Positions 17,101 to 27,729 of a stretch of DNA of 64,000 nucleotides are shown piece after piece (position 1 is the stretch's first letter; every line of letters begins with the position of its first letter). This DNA comes from Apteryx mantelli. Lineage: Eukaryota > Chordata > Aves > Apterygiformes > Apterygidae. The stretch covers positions 52,738,275 to 52,802,274 of the forward strand of contig NC_089979.1 in NCBI RefSeq assembly GCF_036417845.1, read 5' to 3'. Below the pieces are notes generated by a model that had not been told where the DNA came from, did not search any database, and saw nothing but the letters and a program-made list of their open reading frames with translations. Made by a program: the position numbers and the translations under genes.

Positions 17101-17223
17101 CATTATTTTGTCAGGGCCAATCATTTTTTGTATAAATCTGAGTCTATGAATATTGTCCTTCAGATCTGCACCCACCTTTACTTTGAACCTAGACGCACGT
17201 TTGGAACAAGATATAGATCACTT
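17101..17223 (-). pseudogene. ENOSF1: ENOSF1 pseudo-exon f (TGA stop, donor lost)
   Basis: It is exactly 123 bp (41 codons), the same codon count I get for the human block. The second codon, Cys in human, is TGA (17218-17220). The centre reads SRFKVKVGADLKDN and then QKMIGPDK, keeping the KxK lysines of the active site. At the 3' boundary the intron begins AT instead of GT. Confidence 0.9.
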
Positions 17224-17626
17224 CTGAATGATTAATGTAACAGTATATAGGAACACATAAACTAGATTTTACAATTTCAGCATTACTGTCTTATAGAAAG
17301 AATTTTTTTTATTATTTCTCTTCCCTTACAAGCAGACTTCATCCTACTGTGAAAATAAAACAGCAAATGTTTTTTTTCATAGATCAGTGGAAACATTGTT
17401 ATTTTCATTTGCCATCAGCCCTCAGCTTTGCCATACCATTCCTCTTTTCCTGCAATGCAGTATTATGTTTATATTTCTGCCTCACTAAGCGGGGCACACG
17501 TGTCTTTGCCAACAGGTTGGCCAGCCTGGTAAGGAGGGCTTTAAACTAGGAAAGACGGGGGAAGGGGAGAATTATAGTGACAGGGTAGTTGGCAAAAGAC
17601 GGCTCAAGTCGGGACGCCTCCAGCAG

Positions 17627-20488
17627 GTGAATGCAGCCAGGGAAGTGCGCATGGGATGTGGCTATGGAGGATCCTCTTGCATCCCTCCTGGGAAACCTGC
17701 ATGCTCGATCACCTCCCTGAAATGCCTGTACACCAATGCACGCAGCATGGGGAACAAACAGGAAGAACTAGAGATCTGTGTGCGGTCGCAGGGCCATGAT
17801 CTCATTGCCATTACAGAGACATGGTGGGATAGCTCGCATGACTGGAGTGCTGTCATGGATGGCTACGTGCTTTTTAGGAAAGACAGGCCAGGAAAGCGAG
17901 GTGGTGGAGTTGCTCTTTATGTGAGAGAGCAACTGGAATGTATTGAGCTGTGCCTAGGGGTGGATGAAGAGCGAGTCAAGAGCTTATGGGTAAGGATCAA
18001 AGGGCAGGCTAGCATGGGTGACACTGTTGTGGGTGTTTACTACAGGCCACCTGATCAGGAAGAGGAAGTCGATGAGGCCTTCTACAGACAGCTGGAAGTA
18101 GCCTCACGATCCCAGGCCCTGGTTCTCATGGGGGACTTCAACCACCCCGATATCTGCTGGAAAGACAACACAGCTAGGCACAAACAGTCCCAGAGGCTTC
18201 TGCAGAGCATTGGTGACAACTTCTTGACACAGGTGGTGGAGGAGCCAACAAGGAGAGGTGTGCTGCTGGACCTCATACTAACAAACAAAGAAGGACTGGT
18301 GGAAGATGTGAAGGTCGGGGGCTGCCTTGGCTGCAGTGACCATGAGATGGTGGAGTTGAGGATCCTGTGAGGAGGAGGCAGGGCACCGAGTAGGATCGCA
18401 ACCCTGGACTTCAGGAGAGCAAACTTTGGCCTCTTCAGGGACCTACTTGGAGGAATCCCATGGGTTAGGGCCCTAGAAGGAAAGGGTGTTCAAGAGAGCT
18501 GGTTAATATTCAAACATCACTTCCTCCAGGCTCAAGAGCGGTGCATCCCTATGAGTAGGAAGTCAAGCAAAGGAGGCAGGAGACCTGCATGGATGAGCAA
18601 GGAGCTCCTGGCAAAACTCAAGCAGAAGAAGGAAGTATACAGAAAGTGGAAAGGGGGACAGGCCACTTGGGAGGAATATAGGAACGTTGTCAGAGTATGC
18701 AGGGATGCGATGAGGAAGGCTAAGGCCCATTTGTAATTAAATCTGGCAAGAGATGTCAAGAACAACAAGAAGGGCTTCTTCAAATACATCAGGAGCAAGA
18801 GGAAGACTAGGGAAAATATGGGCCTGTTGCCGAATGGGGTGGGTGCCCTGGTGACGAAGGATGCAGAGAAGGCAGAGTTACTGAATGCCTTCTTTGCTTC
18901 AGTCTTTACTGCTCAGGCCAGCCCTCAGGAACCCCAGACCCTGGAGGCAAGAGAGAAAGTCTGGAGAAAGGAAGACTTTCCCTTGGTCGAGGAGGATCGG
19001 GTTAGAGATCATTTAAGCAAACTTGACACCCACAAATCCATGGGCCCCGATGGGATGCACCCACGAGTGCTGAGGGAGCTGGCGGACGTTATTGCTAAGC
19101 CATTCTCCATCATCTTTGAAAGGTCATGGAGGACAGGAGAGGTGCCTGAGGACTGGAAGAAAGCCAGTGTCACCCCAGTCTTCAAAAAGGGCAAGAAGGA
19201 GGACCGAGGGAACTACAGGCCAGTCAGCCTCACCTGCATCCCTGGAAAGGTGATGGAGCAGCTCATCCTGGAGGCCATCTCCAAGCATGTGGAGGACAAG
19301 AAAGTGATCAGGAGTAGTCAGCATGGCTTCACCAAGGGGGAATCATGCTTAACCAATCTGGTAGCCTTCTCTGATGGAATGACCGGCTGGGTAGATGAGG
19401 GGAGAGCAGGGGATGTTGTCTACCTTGACTTCAGCGAGGCTTTCGACACTGTCTCCCATAACATCCTCATAGACAAGCTCAGGAAGTGTGGGTTAGATGA
19501 GTGGACAGTGAGGTGGATTGAGAACTGGCTGAATGGCAGAGCTCAGAGAGTTGTGATCAGTGGCGCAGAGTCTAGTTGGAGGCCTGTAGCTAGCGGTGTC
19601 CCCCAGGGGTCAGTACTGGGTCCAGTCTTGTTCAACTTCTTCATCAGTGACCTGGATGAAGGGACAGAGTGCACCCTCAGCAAGTTTGCTGACGATACCA
19701 AACTGGGAGGAGTGGCTGATACGCCAGAGGGCTGTGCTGCCATTCAGAGAGACTTGGACAGGCTGGAGAAGTGGGCGGAGAGGAACCTCATGAAGTTCAA
19801 CAAAGGCAAGTGCAGGGTCCTGCACCTGGGGAAGAATAACCCCATGCACCAGGACAGGTTGGGGGTTGACCTGCTGGAAAGCAGCTCTGCTGAGAAGGAC
19901 CTGGGAGTGCTGGTGGACACCAAGTTAAGCATGAGGCAGCAATGTGCCCTTGTGGCCAAGAAGGCCAATGGTATCCTGGGGTGCATTAGGAAGAGTGTTG
20001 CCAGCAGGTCGAGGGAGGTGATTCTCCCCCTCTACTCAGCCCTGGTGAGGCCACATCTGGAGTACTGCGTCCAGTTCTGGGCTCCCCAGTACAAGAGGGA
20101 TGTGGCACTACTGGAGCAAGTCCAGCGAAGGGCTACAAAGATGATTAGGGGACTGGAGCATCTCTCTTATGAGGAAAGGCTGAGGGAGCTGGGCCTGTTT
20201 AGCCTGGAGAAGAGAAGGCTGAGAGGAGATCTTATCAACGTGTACAAGTATCTGAAGGGAGGGTGTCAAGAGGATGGAGCCAGACTCTTTTCAGTGGTGC
20301 CCAGCGACAGGACGCGAGGCAACGGGCACAAACTGAAACACAGACACTTCCATCTGAACATGAGGAAAAACTTTTTCACTGTGAGGGTGACAGAGCACTG
20401 GAACAGGTTGCCCCGAGAGGTGGTGGAGTCTCCTTCTCCGGAGATATTCAAAACCCGCCTGGATGCGATCCTGTGCAATGTGCTCTAG
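17627..20488 (+). pseudogene. CR1 ORF2 (endonuclease-reverse transcriptase) with two nonsense codons
   Basis: One frame runs 954 codons, broken only by TGA at 18368-18370 and TAA at 18734-18736. No frameshift is needed, since the three open pieces share the same phase. The first piece is an apurinic-type endonuclease: [56 protein letters not shown]. The last piece is the reverse transcriptase: [73 protein letters not shown], and the catalytic box FADD near 19,685-19,696, then [10 protein letters not shown] towards the C-terminus. The stops probably arose from single substitutions (CGA to TGA; GAA or GAG to TAA). The true start codon is not clear; 17627 is the start of the long open stretch, a GTG. 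Confidence 0.93.
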
Positions 20489-20552
20489 GTGACCCTGCTT
20501 GAGCAGGGGGGTTGGACTAGATGATCTCCAGAGGTCCCTTCCAACCTCAGCG

Positions 20553-20580
20553 ATTCTGTGATTCTGTGATTCTGTGATTA
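20553..20580 (+). repeat. CR1 3'-terminal ATTCTGTG repeat
   Basis: About three tandem copies of the 8 bp unit ATTCTGTG end the CR1 element. This is the diagnostic 3' tail of avian CR1 and replaces a poly(A) tail. Confidence 0.95.
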
Positions 20581-21840
20581 TGCAGCAGTAGAAAGAGGGG
20601 ACATGTCCAAGAGGTATACAGAAACAAAGATGTGACTGTCCATATCATAGACATGAAAGAGTTAGCCAAGATCTAGTCTATCTGTTCATCAAAGCACAAA
20701 ACACATAAGGGGAATATTCAAGACAAGTGTTTACTGTACTTTGTCCAGCCCTCTTTCAAAGCCTCTGTGCATAACTGCAAGTAAAGTTACACCTATTATA
20801 AATCTCCAAATAACTTTACTACAATGCATCTATAATAATATTAATTTACACATTTTCAAAATCAGAATAAACTTTCAGTTGCTTCCTAGGAAGCAGCAGA
20901 AACTCATCAGGAAAATGAGATCAGACATGTGAATAACATCCAGCTGAGAAAAGGGAATGAAATTGCTCAACCTAGCTAAACCGTAACGTATGATAACTTT
21001 TTCTAATACAGCTGTGAACATCCCATGACTCAGCAGTGCTACTTCTAGATTCACTAAGGGATACATTTCCTGGAAGATAAACCCCAGTTGCATTAGGTAA
21101 ATCTGACACCCATAAACTGTCAAAAGCTTTCATAGTATTTCACAAAAAAAACCAAGTCCATTGCACAGGCAGCTCTTTCTGGCAGGAAGGATGCTGCTCT
21201 GCAAATGAAACTGAGGGCACTTCTGCTGTTGACAGTTGCAAAGTATCCCTCAAAGCTGAGGCAACCAGATGTTCCAGAAGAAACCAACAGTTATCAAACT
21301 TCTGAGATTCATGTTACCTGCAAAGGACACATCCTTATTCCTCAGAGATGGAGTTACTGCAGGTTATGGACACTGGGCTTTTGAACATAGCCATTCAGGC
21401 ACAGATTTAATGCATTTTCATTAATGCTCTTAAGAATCACACTTTTGGTTAATTCATACCACTTTCCTGATTATCGCTATGTGCATAAGCTCCTTGTTTA
21501 AATTGACACAGCTACACCCATGCAAGCTCTCTGTTAGACACAACACACCCACATAAATATACTTCTGTTACTGCCTTAATACCTTGTTCTCAATACTCAT
21601 ACGCTTGGGTATACCTACCCTTGACGATAGACAAGACTGTAGCACTCTGACTTACTGGAAAAATCATGGCATTGGGCCTGCTTTCAGCTCCCCAAATGTA
21701 TCTGCAACATTACATTTTTATTCAGTCCAGCAAAACTTTTGTTTAGAAGCAAGCACTGAGCATTGATCATTTTCTGTTAACATTTCCCCACTGCACGAAC
21801 CATTTAAAACCTTGCTATTTGAGACATCAAACATTCAAAC
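20581..21840 (-). other. ENOSF1 pseudogene intron, flank right of the CR1
   Basis: AT-rich sequence between the CR1 and exon e. No exon or other element is recognised. Confidence 0.7.
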
Positions 21841-21923
21841 CTGTTTCAACAGTTGGTCTGAGGAGCACAGCCAGGCACAGGATGTTGTATAAGCAGGATA
21901 TCCATGCTTTAACATTTGCTCTT
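21841..21923 (-). pseudogene. ENOSF1: ENOSF1 pseudo-exon e (intact)
   Basis: 83 bp with the acceptor CATGTTTCAG and the donor CAG/GTTTGA. It encodes EQMLKHGYPAYTTSCAWL followed by a diverged end. Human reads KQMLAQGYPAYTTSCAWL. No disabling change is seen. Confidence 0.92.
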
Positions 21924-22375
21924 CTGAAACATGAGGATTTTCTCAAGTCAGGCTGTTTTTTAGTCAACAAAAGATTATTTTGTTAAACAGTCTGTCAAAG
22001 ACTGTTCTTTGTGGAAACTGAAGGAATAGAGGTGTTTTGACTTCTTTTTTCCTTAAAAGCCATAATTTTAATCAAGGAGATCAGTTTTGCTGAATAAGCC
22101 CCTCCCTCTTCTCCCTAGCTATTTTAATGAAAGAGAATTACACCTCAGAAAAATCCTTGGAAGAAAACAGCACAATCTCCTTGCTAGCCTGACACAAACA
22201 GTTATATGGCAAAAAGTCACCAATGTAGCATAAACCAAATGTCCGACTTTGCAGTCCTGGAGATGAATGAGAAGATGCTGGCAAACAACATGCTTCACCT
22301 CACACAGTCCCTTTCCCATTCTCTAAGACATGCACAGTAATGCTTTTAATCAGGTACAGATCAGTTTAAGCTCAC
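21924..22375 (-). other. ENOSF1 pseudogene intron (between exons d and e)
   Basis: A 452 bp intron with intact GT (GTGAGC) and AG ends. Nothing else is seen. Confidence 0.7.
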
Positions 22376-22414
22376 CCCTTTCCTTTTTCCCAAGCAGGCC
22401 ATTTGGGAGTATTT
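22376..22414 (-). pseudogene. ENOSF1: ENOSF1 pseudo-exon d (39 bp micro-exon, intact)
   Basis: It has a strong acceptor (TTCCCCTACAG) and the donor GGG/GTGAGC. With one base from the previous exon it encodes EILPNGLLGKKER, matching human EILQKGQIGKKER. It joins in phase to the next exon as E-EQM. The 3n length and matching phases support this tiny exon. Confidence 0.85.
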
Positions 22415-22616
22415 CTGTAGGGGAACAAGCATAAATATGAAATTACAGTGAAGAACAATTTCTCCTCTTCCTCCAGATTTCATCACTATGATTGCCCCTC
22501 TGACCTGTCTTAGTCCCACAGACTGATGGCGTATTCCTGAGTTACTGCCGAAGCTGATGAGGCAATTCAAGGATTAGGAAGGAGGACAGGCCAGCTTTGA
22601 GGGAAAGAAGACTTAA

Positions 22617-22707
22617 ATAAGCTGTTGCTTCTGTTAGCACATCAGTAACATATTTGAATTCTATGCAGGATAGCAATTGCTTGGGCTCCTCATTCAACAG
22701 CAAGCCA
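22617..22707 (-). pseudogene. ENOSF1: ENOSF1 pseudo-exon c (splice sites lost)
   Basis: The core LLSCIEFKYVTDVLTE matches human LVSCIDFRYITDVLTE. Upstream, the sequence runs through TTTTTATTTTATGGC with no AG where the acceptor should be. The expected PVWK start is not readable; TGG is followed by only one base before TTGCTG. Downstream, the GTAAGT-type donor is replaced by TTAAGT. Boundaries are inferred by homology. Confidence 0.85.
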
Positions 22708-24551
22708 TAAAATAAAAAGCATAGCATAATAAAACAGTATGATGACAAAAGATTAAGTAATGCTAGCTGCATGAGGCATGGCTATCAATCTTTTCTTCAT
22801 TTCTCTTCAGCGAGTAGGGATGCAGCACATGTTCTAGATGCTCCTCACCAACCACCTCATCTGAACTTATGTTGCACTGGCAAAGATATAAGCATGTGCC
22901 TAAGTTCATGGCTGTAAGTAGTAGATAATAAGCCCTTTTCAGCTTTCTTTTAAATTCTATCTGGGCAGGAGTTAAAAAAATAAACAGGAAAGCCACATCT
23001 CAAATTCCAGACGTCAAATTAACTTAGAGGTGCATCCCTGTTGGCACACTTCTGCTCCCAGAAGAAACAAGTTCTTTTAGAGCATCTTAAAATTAAATAG
23101 AGCTCCCCCTGAGTTTGGACACAAGCTAAAACATGTTCTCTTTTAATACAGTCAGAAACAAGAGTGTCAGGTTACCTCTATATTGGAAATATAACAAGAT
23201 TTCAGTACCATGTCAACTAGTAACTTCCACAGAGGCTGGAAAACAAAATGTATTAAATAATTAGAACCAGATGGATGCTATAAAGGAGGTATCATGAACA
23301 TAGTTTTTGCTTCTTGATGAAGTGTCAGAATGTGTAAGCGTCTTTCCATTTGGCACTCAGAATTAATTACTGACACTAAAGTAATGTGGTTCTCAACCCC
23401 AAGCAAGAACATTCAACACTTTTCCCTTAAAATAATTAAGACTGGAGCATCCTTTTTACCTTGGTTTCATTATGGATGCAGTATTGCTGGTGTGATTTTT
23501 ATACTAAAAAGAAAAAAGTGAGCCTCATACTAGCTATCTGAAATGCTGGTCTACCCCCCTTGCTGAAACTTATCACTATACAAAATATCTTTTCTATATT
23601 TAAGATATCTGTGCTGTGAATTTTTTGATGATGCGCTTTTTGAGACAGTATTATGCTCTTGGATTTTGGCAAGCTGAAGGTTGCTGGTTACTTTCCCACA
23701 GAAGGATACCTGAAGGCTCAATCCAACAGAGCAGAAGTGAGAGAGGGTGGAGGCTGGCAGACCCAAGCCAGAGGGACACAAGCTGGCTTTCCCTGCAAGC
23801 TGTGCAGTCAGAATAGTGTGGTGGGATGCCCCGAGGTGCATGGTGTATGAATGTGCATGTGGCAGCTCCACCACTAGCTACAGCTTTTTGCTGCTTCTGT
23901 CCCATTAAATCAGAAGGTCTGCAGAGATCAAGCATGTCTGACTCTGCCCATCAAGATATGGCCACAGCAACGTGGTATCTGGTATTATCTACCCTCCTGC
24001 AGCAGTCTGACGTTCTGGACTAGGACTCCACCATACCAAGGGTTTTATACTCAAAGAGCAAAAAGTCAATTTCTGTGCAAATAAGTTATTTTTAATATCC
24101 AGTAATGTGCTAAGTTTACATGATTTGGCTCCTGGTTCAACAGCATATATGATAGGGAAGTGGTTAAAAAATTAAAATCTTGGACTAAAATCTACAAATA
24201 AGAAAGGCAAAATCAAGAGAAGAGCATACACAGACACAGCTGATAGGCAGGGCTAGTCAAAGGTCTTCTCTCAGAAATATTAGAGCTCCCACAAAGTGAT
24301 TCTGAAATGTTCAGATCAACTTCACTGCTAAGCAATGTGCAGTTGTTACACTTTTCCATCCTGCAAAAATTAAGCACATGCACAGTCTCCAAGAACTCAG
24401 TGGCGCCTGTACTTTATCTGATATTTTAAAGCTAAGCATATGTATGTATTACTGCAGAATCAAGAGCAGATGTGCAAAAGAGAGCAACCAGGAGCAGCAA
24501 ATCTCTCTGGATCAATTGAATGTTCTTATATTTGGATCCCATGAGCATTAC
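22708..24551 (-). other. ENOSF1 pseudogene intron (between exons b and c)
   Basis: The donor is intact; the expected acceptor next to exon c is missing. No other recognisable content. Confidence 0.65.
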
Positions 24552-24638
24552 CTTTCCCTCTTGGTTGGCCCACAGATCCCACAGAGCATTCAGGACAGCA
24601 GCTGTATCCAAGTGCACAGCACCCCTCTCTGGTCTAAT
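24552..24638 (-). pseudogene. ENOSF1: ENOSF1 pseudo-exon b (intact)
   Basis: This exon is 87 bp (29 codons), with an AG acceptor after CTCAAT and the donor AAG/GTAATG. It encodes HLDTAAVLNALWDLWANQEG, close to human HLATAAVLNAVWDLWAKQEG. The frame is undamaged. Confidence 0.92.
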
Positions 24639-25010
24639 CTATTGAGCAAACAAACATACATTGTACCAGTGTCATCCACAGCGGTCTGATACTCACCAAT
24701 GTCTAAATTTATTGTAAATGATATTTTGTTCCCTAAATATTAAAAGAAATCCTTGATAACATAGCAAGGGGAAAAGTCATTGGCATTGGAAAAAAAGAGG
24801 AATTTGTATTGGTTAGAAATTATAAAAGAAAGAAATGCTGAAACATGCCATTCTATCAACTACCCACCTGGAATTCTCTGACTGGTCATCTTCACACAGG
24901 CTTCCCTTAGCACCAAATGAGTTCTCAATTTCCAAAAAGTTGAAATAGAAATAGAAGCTGAAATAGAAAATGCAATGTTTTGCGAAAATGCACTCTTTAT
25001 ATGTTTGTTA
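24639..25010 (-). other. ENOSF1 pseudogene intron (between exons a and b)
   Basis: A short intron of about 370 bp. Its AG end is good, but its GT end is damaged or shifted. It contains a short repeated AAATAGAA motif on the + strand at about 24,945-24,970. Confidence 0.6.
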
Positions 25011-25108
25011 CCACCCATTTCACAACAGCCCCTCCTCAAAGTTGTTGACAATTTCTTCCATGTGTCTATTGACCACTTGAACAGAGAGCGCCTTGATGGC
25101 ACAAACAA
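25011..25108 (-). pseudogene. ENOSF1: ENOSF1 pseudo-exon a (VVCA...IV block)
   Basis: It follows a good acceptor (TATTCTTTGCAG). The frame reads VVCAIKAL, then VVNRHMEEIVNNF, matching the family block VVCAVNAL...DIVGDF. After this F the family continues for about 15 residues to ...LRW. Here there is only a short tail with TGA at 25020-25022, ending NGW next to TAACAA where a GT donor is expected. A deletion of about 18 bp plus a stop is the simplest reading. The 3' boundary is approximate. Confidence 0.8.
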
Positions 25109-25420
25109 CTGCAAAGAATACCAGAATTTACTGCCTCATTACAGCAAAATGCCTGTAACAGAACTACTGCGGGCCTGTCCTTCAGCTGATATTTAGAGAA
25201 GCAGCCTTTTCTGACAGTCCATGAATTGTATCACCGTTGAACCGTTCATTTTGCACCCAGATCTGGGTGGCCACTGTCTAGCTGTATGGTCATGTTTCAC
25301 CTCATATTTTTCTGTTGCCAAGTGCTGAGCCATTCCTCCAAAAATTTAATAGCGATAACAGGCTTTCTAGATGAAGAGTTGCTGTTGTATCACCTCCCAT
25401 TTCAGAGGGAAGCAAAACAA

Positions 25421-25443
25421 CCCCCCCCCCCCCCACACACACT
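25421..25443. repeat. C-run followed by CA repeat
   Basis: Fourteen consecutive C (25421-25434) are followed by a short (AC)n. It is a slippage-prone simple repeat. Confidence 0.9.
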
Positions 25444-27018
25444 GTAAACTCTGTATCAGTCGCCCAGAACTATGTTAGAGACAGAGGCTATCACATCACA
25501 TCTCCTCTGAGGAAGACAGTGTTTCTTTAAATGGGAGAGCCTTTACATACCATCCCCTTCAAGCAGCTGCTCTATCTTCTAGAGTAGTTTTGGTACTTGC
25601 AGTCATGTTCAAGTTCTCATTTCCTAATAAAGGACTCTGTTTCTGGGAATAATAGAAAGGCAGTTGTAGTCCCGCTGTTTTATGTCCCCAAGATTCCGGG
25701 CAGAAGCAGAATTCTGTTTTTTCCAGTCTCACATACCACTGTTCATTTCATCATAAATTCCACAGAGCACCATAGAATACAACACATACGAATCAGGAAA
25801 GCAGATCCTTACATGGACACTTGTCTAGCAAGCTGCAGAGGGTCAGAGAAAGGACAGACACAGTAGAAAGTCACGTGCCAACCATCATTTTCTTTAGCAG
25901 CATGGAACAAAGAGAGAAATCTGTAAGATTTGTAAGAGAAATGTGAGAGAAATCTGAATGGGAGACTGAGAGTCCAGTTCTCTGTCTCCCCTGTTCAGGG
26001 TCTTTGCTTGTGATCTGAGAAACAAGTGTCTGAACCTCAGTTTCATAAGCACCTTTTGGCTTGCTTCTGGGCAAGGCACTTTACTCATCTGTGTCTCTAT
26101 TCTTCTGCTGTTCCTATCTGCACCATGGGGACAACTTCCCATCTTACCTTCCTTGGATACGATGAATCACTTACTACAGTGACTGAGGTCATTTAGGTGT
26201 CCAAGCAGGTTGCACCAAGCACATTCCGTCTCAAGAAGACTGAAGGGTGTTCAGCATCTTATATTACCAGGTCTGAAGCTGCAGATATCAGACCAGGTGA
26301 TACACAAGCTCAGATCTCAGCCTGACTAAAGATAATGGTGAATCCTTAAAGAAACTTAAAATAACTGAGTAAGTGCTTGCCAGATTGCTAAGTGAAATTT
26401 AAAAAAAAAAAAAGATATTTCTATAAGAAACAATTTCAGAGTGAATCAAGGGAGGAAAAGGCACAATATCATCAGGTCACACTTTTTGCAGGTGTTCAAA
26501 TGATTGCTTAGAGGTTTTTAACACTTTCAGTAGTGTCAGTGAAACGCCAGACTTGCATGGCAAAAAAGGAATTGCTCATTCTATGGTCTAGGGCACCTGC
26601 TAGCTGAAAGGGCACTTAGAAATCCCTTCTAAAGCACTGCTGCATACCAAATTTTGTATGGAAAAAAAACCCAACATGCAACTCAACTCTGCCTCCTCAT
26701 CACAGTATAGTCTGCGAGTAAATGGTAGACCTGTGTGCTAATCATGGGGTGCAGAGAAGGGACAGAATTCAAGAATCCAGGCTACTAACTTGAGGCTAAT
26801 GTCCACTTTTGTGTGCAGGGGAGAGATCACTTCTTCAGTTAGCCCATTCAAGAGGCAAGGAGCACAGTCCTTAACTCCTGCTCAGAAACTGGAGCTGATG
26901 GACAGGACAGGTAATAAGTGACTGTACAGATGAGTTTTGTATAAGCAAGACAGATGCTTACATAAATATATACAGATCAAGTATTTAGAAAACCCATTTA
27001 CCTTGCTCTGATCACAGT

Positions 27019-27039
27019 AAAAAAAAAAAAAAAAAAAAA
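27019..27039. repeat. A21 homopolymer
   Basis: Twenty-one consecutive A. No processed-gene body is recognisable upstream, so this is called a simple repeat. Confidence 0.9.
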
Positions 27040-27729
27040 GAAGTTCCATATTCTTATGTATTTATTCTTTGGAGCGCTATTGATCTGGGAGACTGGGTTT
27101 AATGGTGGGCAGAGGATCACATTTCCCAGCTCACACTGTATCTCTGTGGCAAGTGACCAGTCTGAACCTACTGTACCTACAGCCAGTGTGCTCTACCCTT
27201 AAACAGAAAGTGCTACAATTACCAAGGAGGACAAGAGAAGATAAATCCGGTATTATAAAGAAGCAAAGACAACTACAGAGAAACTAGATCTTTTGCTGCT
27301 AAGCCTTGCAAGCAGAATGCTATCTCAGCTGTATCCTTTCATAACAAATTGCTTTACCTAATAAAAACAGACACAAAACCTGCTGTGCAATTAGGGAACA
27401 CAATTTTTTTTACAATGTTCCCTGCGTTGCCCAAGAACTGTAGTTGCTGTAGCTGAAAACGGCTGAGTGCTTTGGACCAGCTCCGGAGTGCTCCTTCAGC
27501 ATGTGTGTGATTCTGATCTTGCAAACTGGCCCCCTGTCTGCAAGGCAGGGGAAAGCAGCACGTGCTTTCATGCCTGCTTGGAAGGAAACCCATGTGCAAC
27601 ATATCAATAAACACATAGCACAGAGTGGGATTGCAGACACACCTCAGGTAAGTGATTTGCTGGTACATGGAGGTGGTGGGAGGTGGGGGAATAGCTTAAA
27701 TTTAACTTTTGGTGTCAGGCCACCTAGAT

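Larger units (their letters stand above)
17485..20580 (+). mobile_element. CR1 non-LTR retrotransposon (LINE), long copy
   Basis: An avian CR1 element of about 3.1 kb in the intron between ENOSF1 exons e and f, antisense to that gene. Its order is a short 5' part with the CR1-like GGCTTTAAACTAGG, an endonuclease domain, a reverse transcriptase domain, a short 3'UTR (AGGTCCCTTCCAACCTCA) and a terminal ATTCTGTG tandem repeat. It lacks ORF1 and is therefore 5'-truncated relative to a 4-5 kb element. The 5' boundary is approximate. The element mobilises by target-primed reverse transcription when its ORF2 is intact. Confidence 0.95.
7908..25108 (-). pseudogene. ENOSF1: ENOSF1 unitary pseudogene (mitochondrial enolase superfamily member 1)
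   Basis: ENOSF1 is an L-fuconate dehydratase-like enzyme of the mandelate-racemase subgroup of the enolase superfamily. Twelve exon remnants lie in the correct order and spacing on the - strand between TYMS and YES1. Intact: 24552-24638, 22376-22414, 21841-21923, 15161-15202, 11507-11636, 8531-8612 and 7908-8018. Broken: 25011-25108 (TGA, shortened 3' part), 22617-22707 (no acceptor or donor), 17101-17223 (TGA; donor GT now AT), 15836-15970 (TGA and TAG) and 11049-11144 (1-base frameshift, no donor). The expected active-site blocks are present except the catalytic histidine of HAGG, which is replaced. Introns are retained and synteny holds, so this is decay of the original gene, not a retrocopy. 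Exons 5' of 25108 were not found. A sequencing error could explain one lesion but not all of them. Confidence 0.93.
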
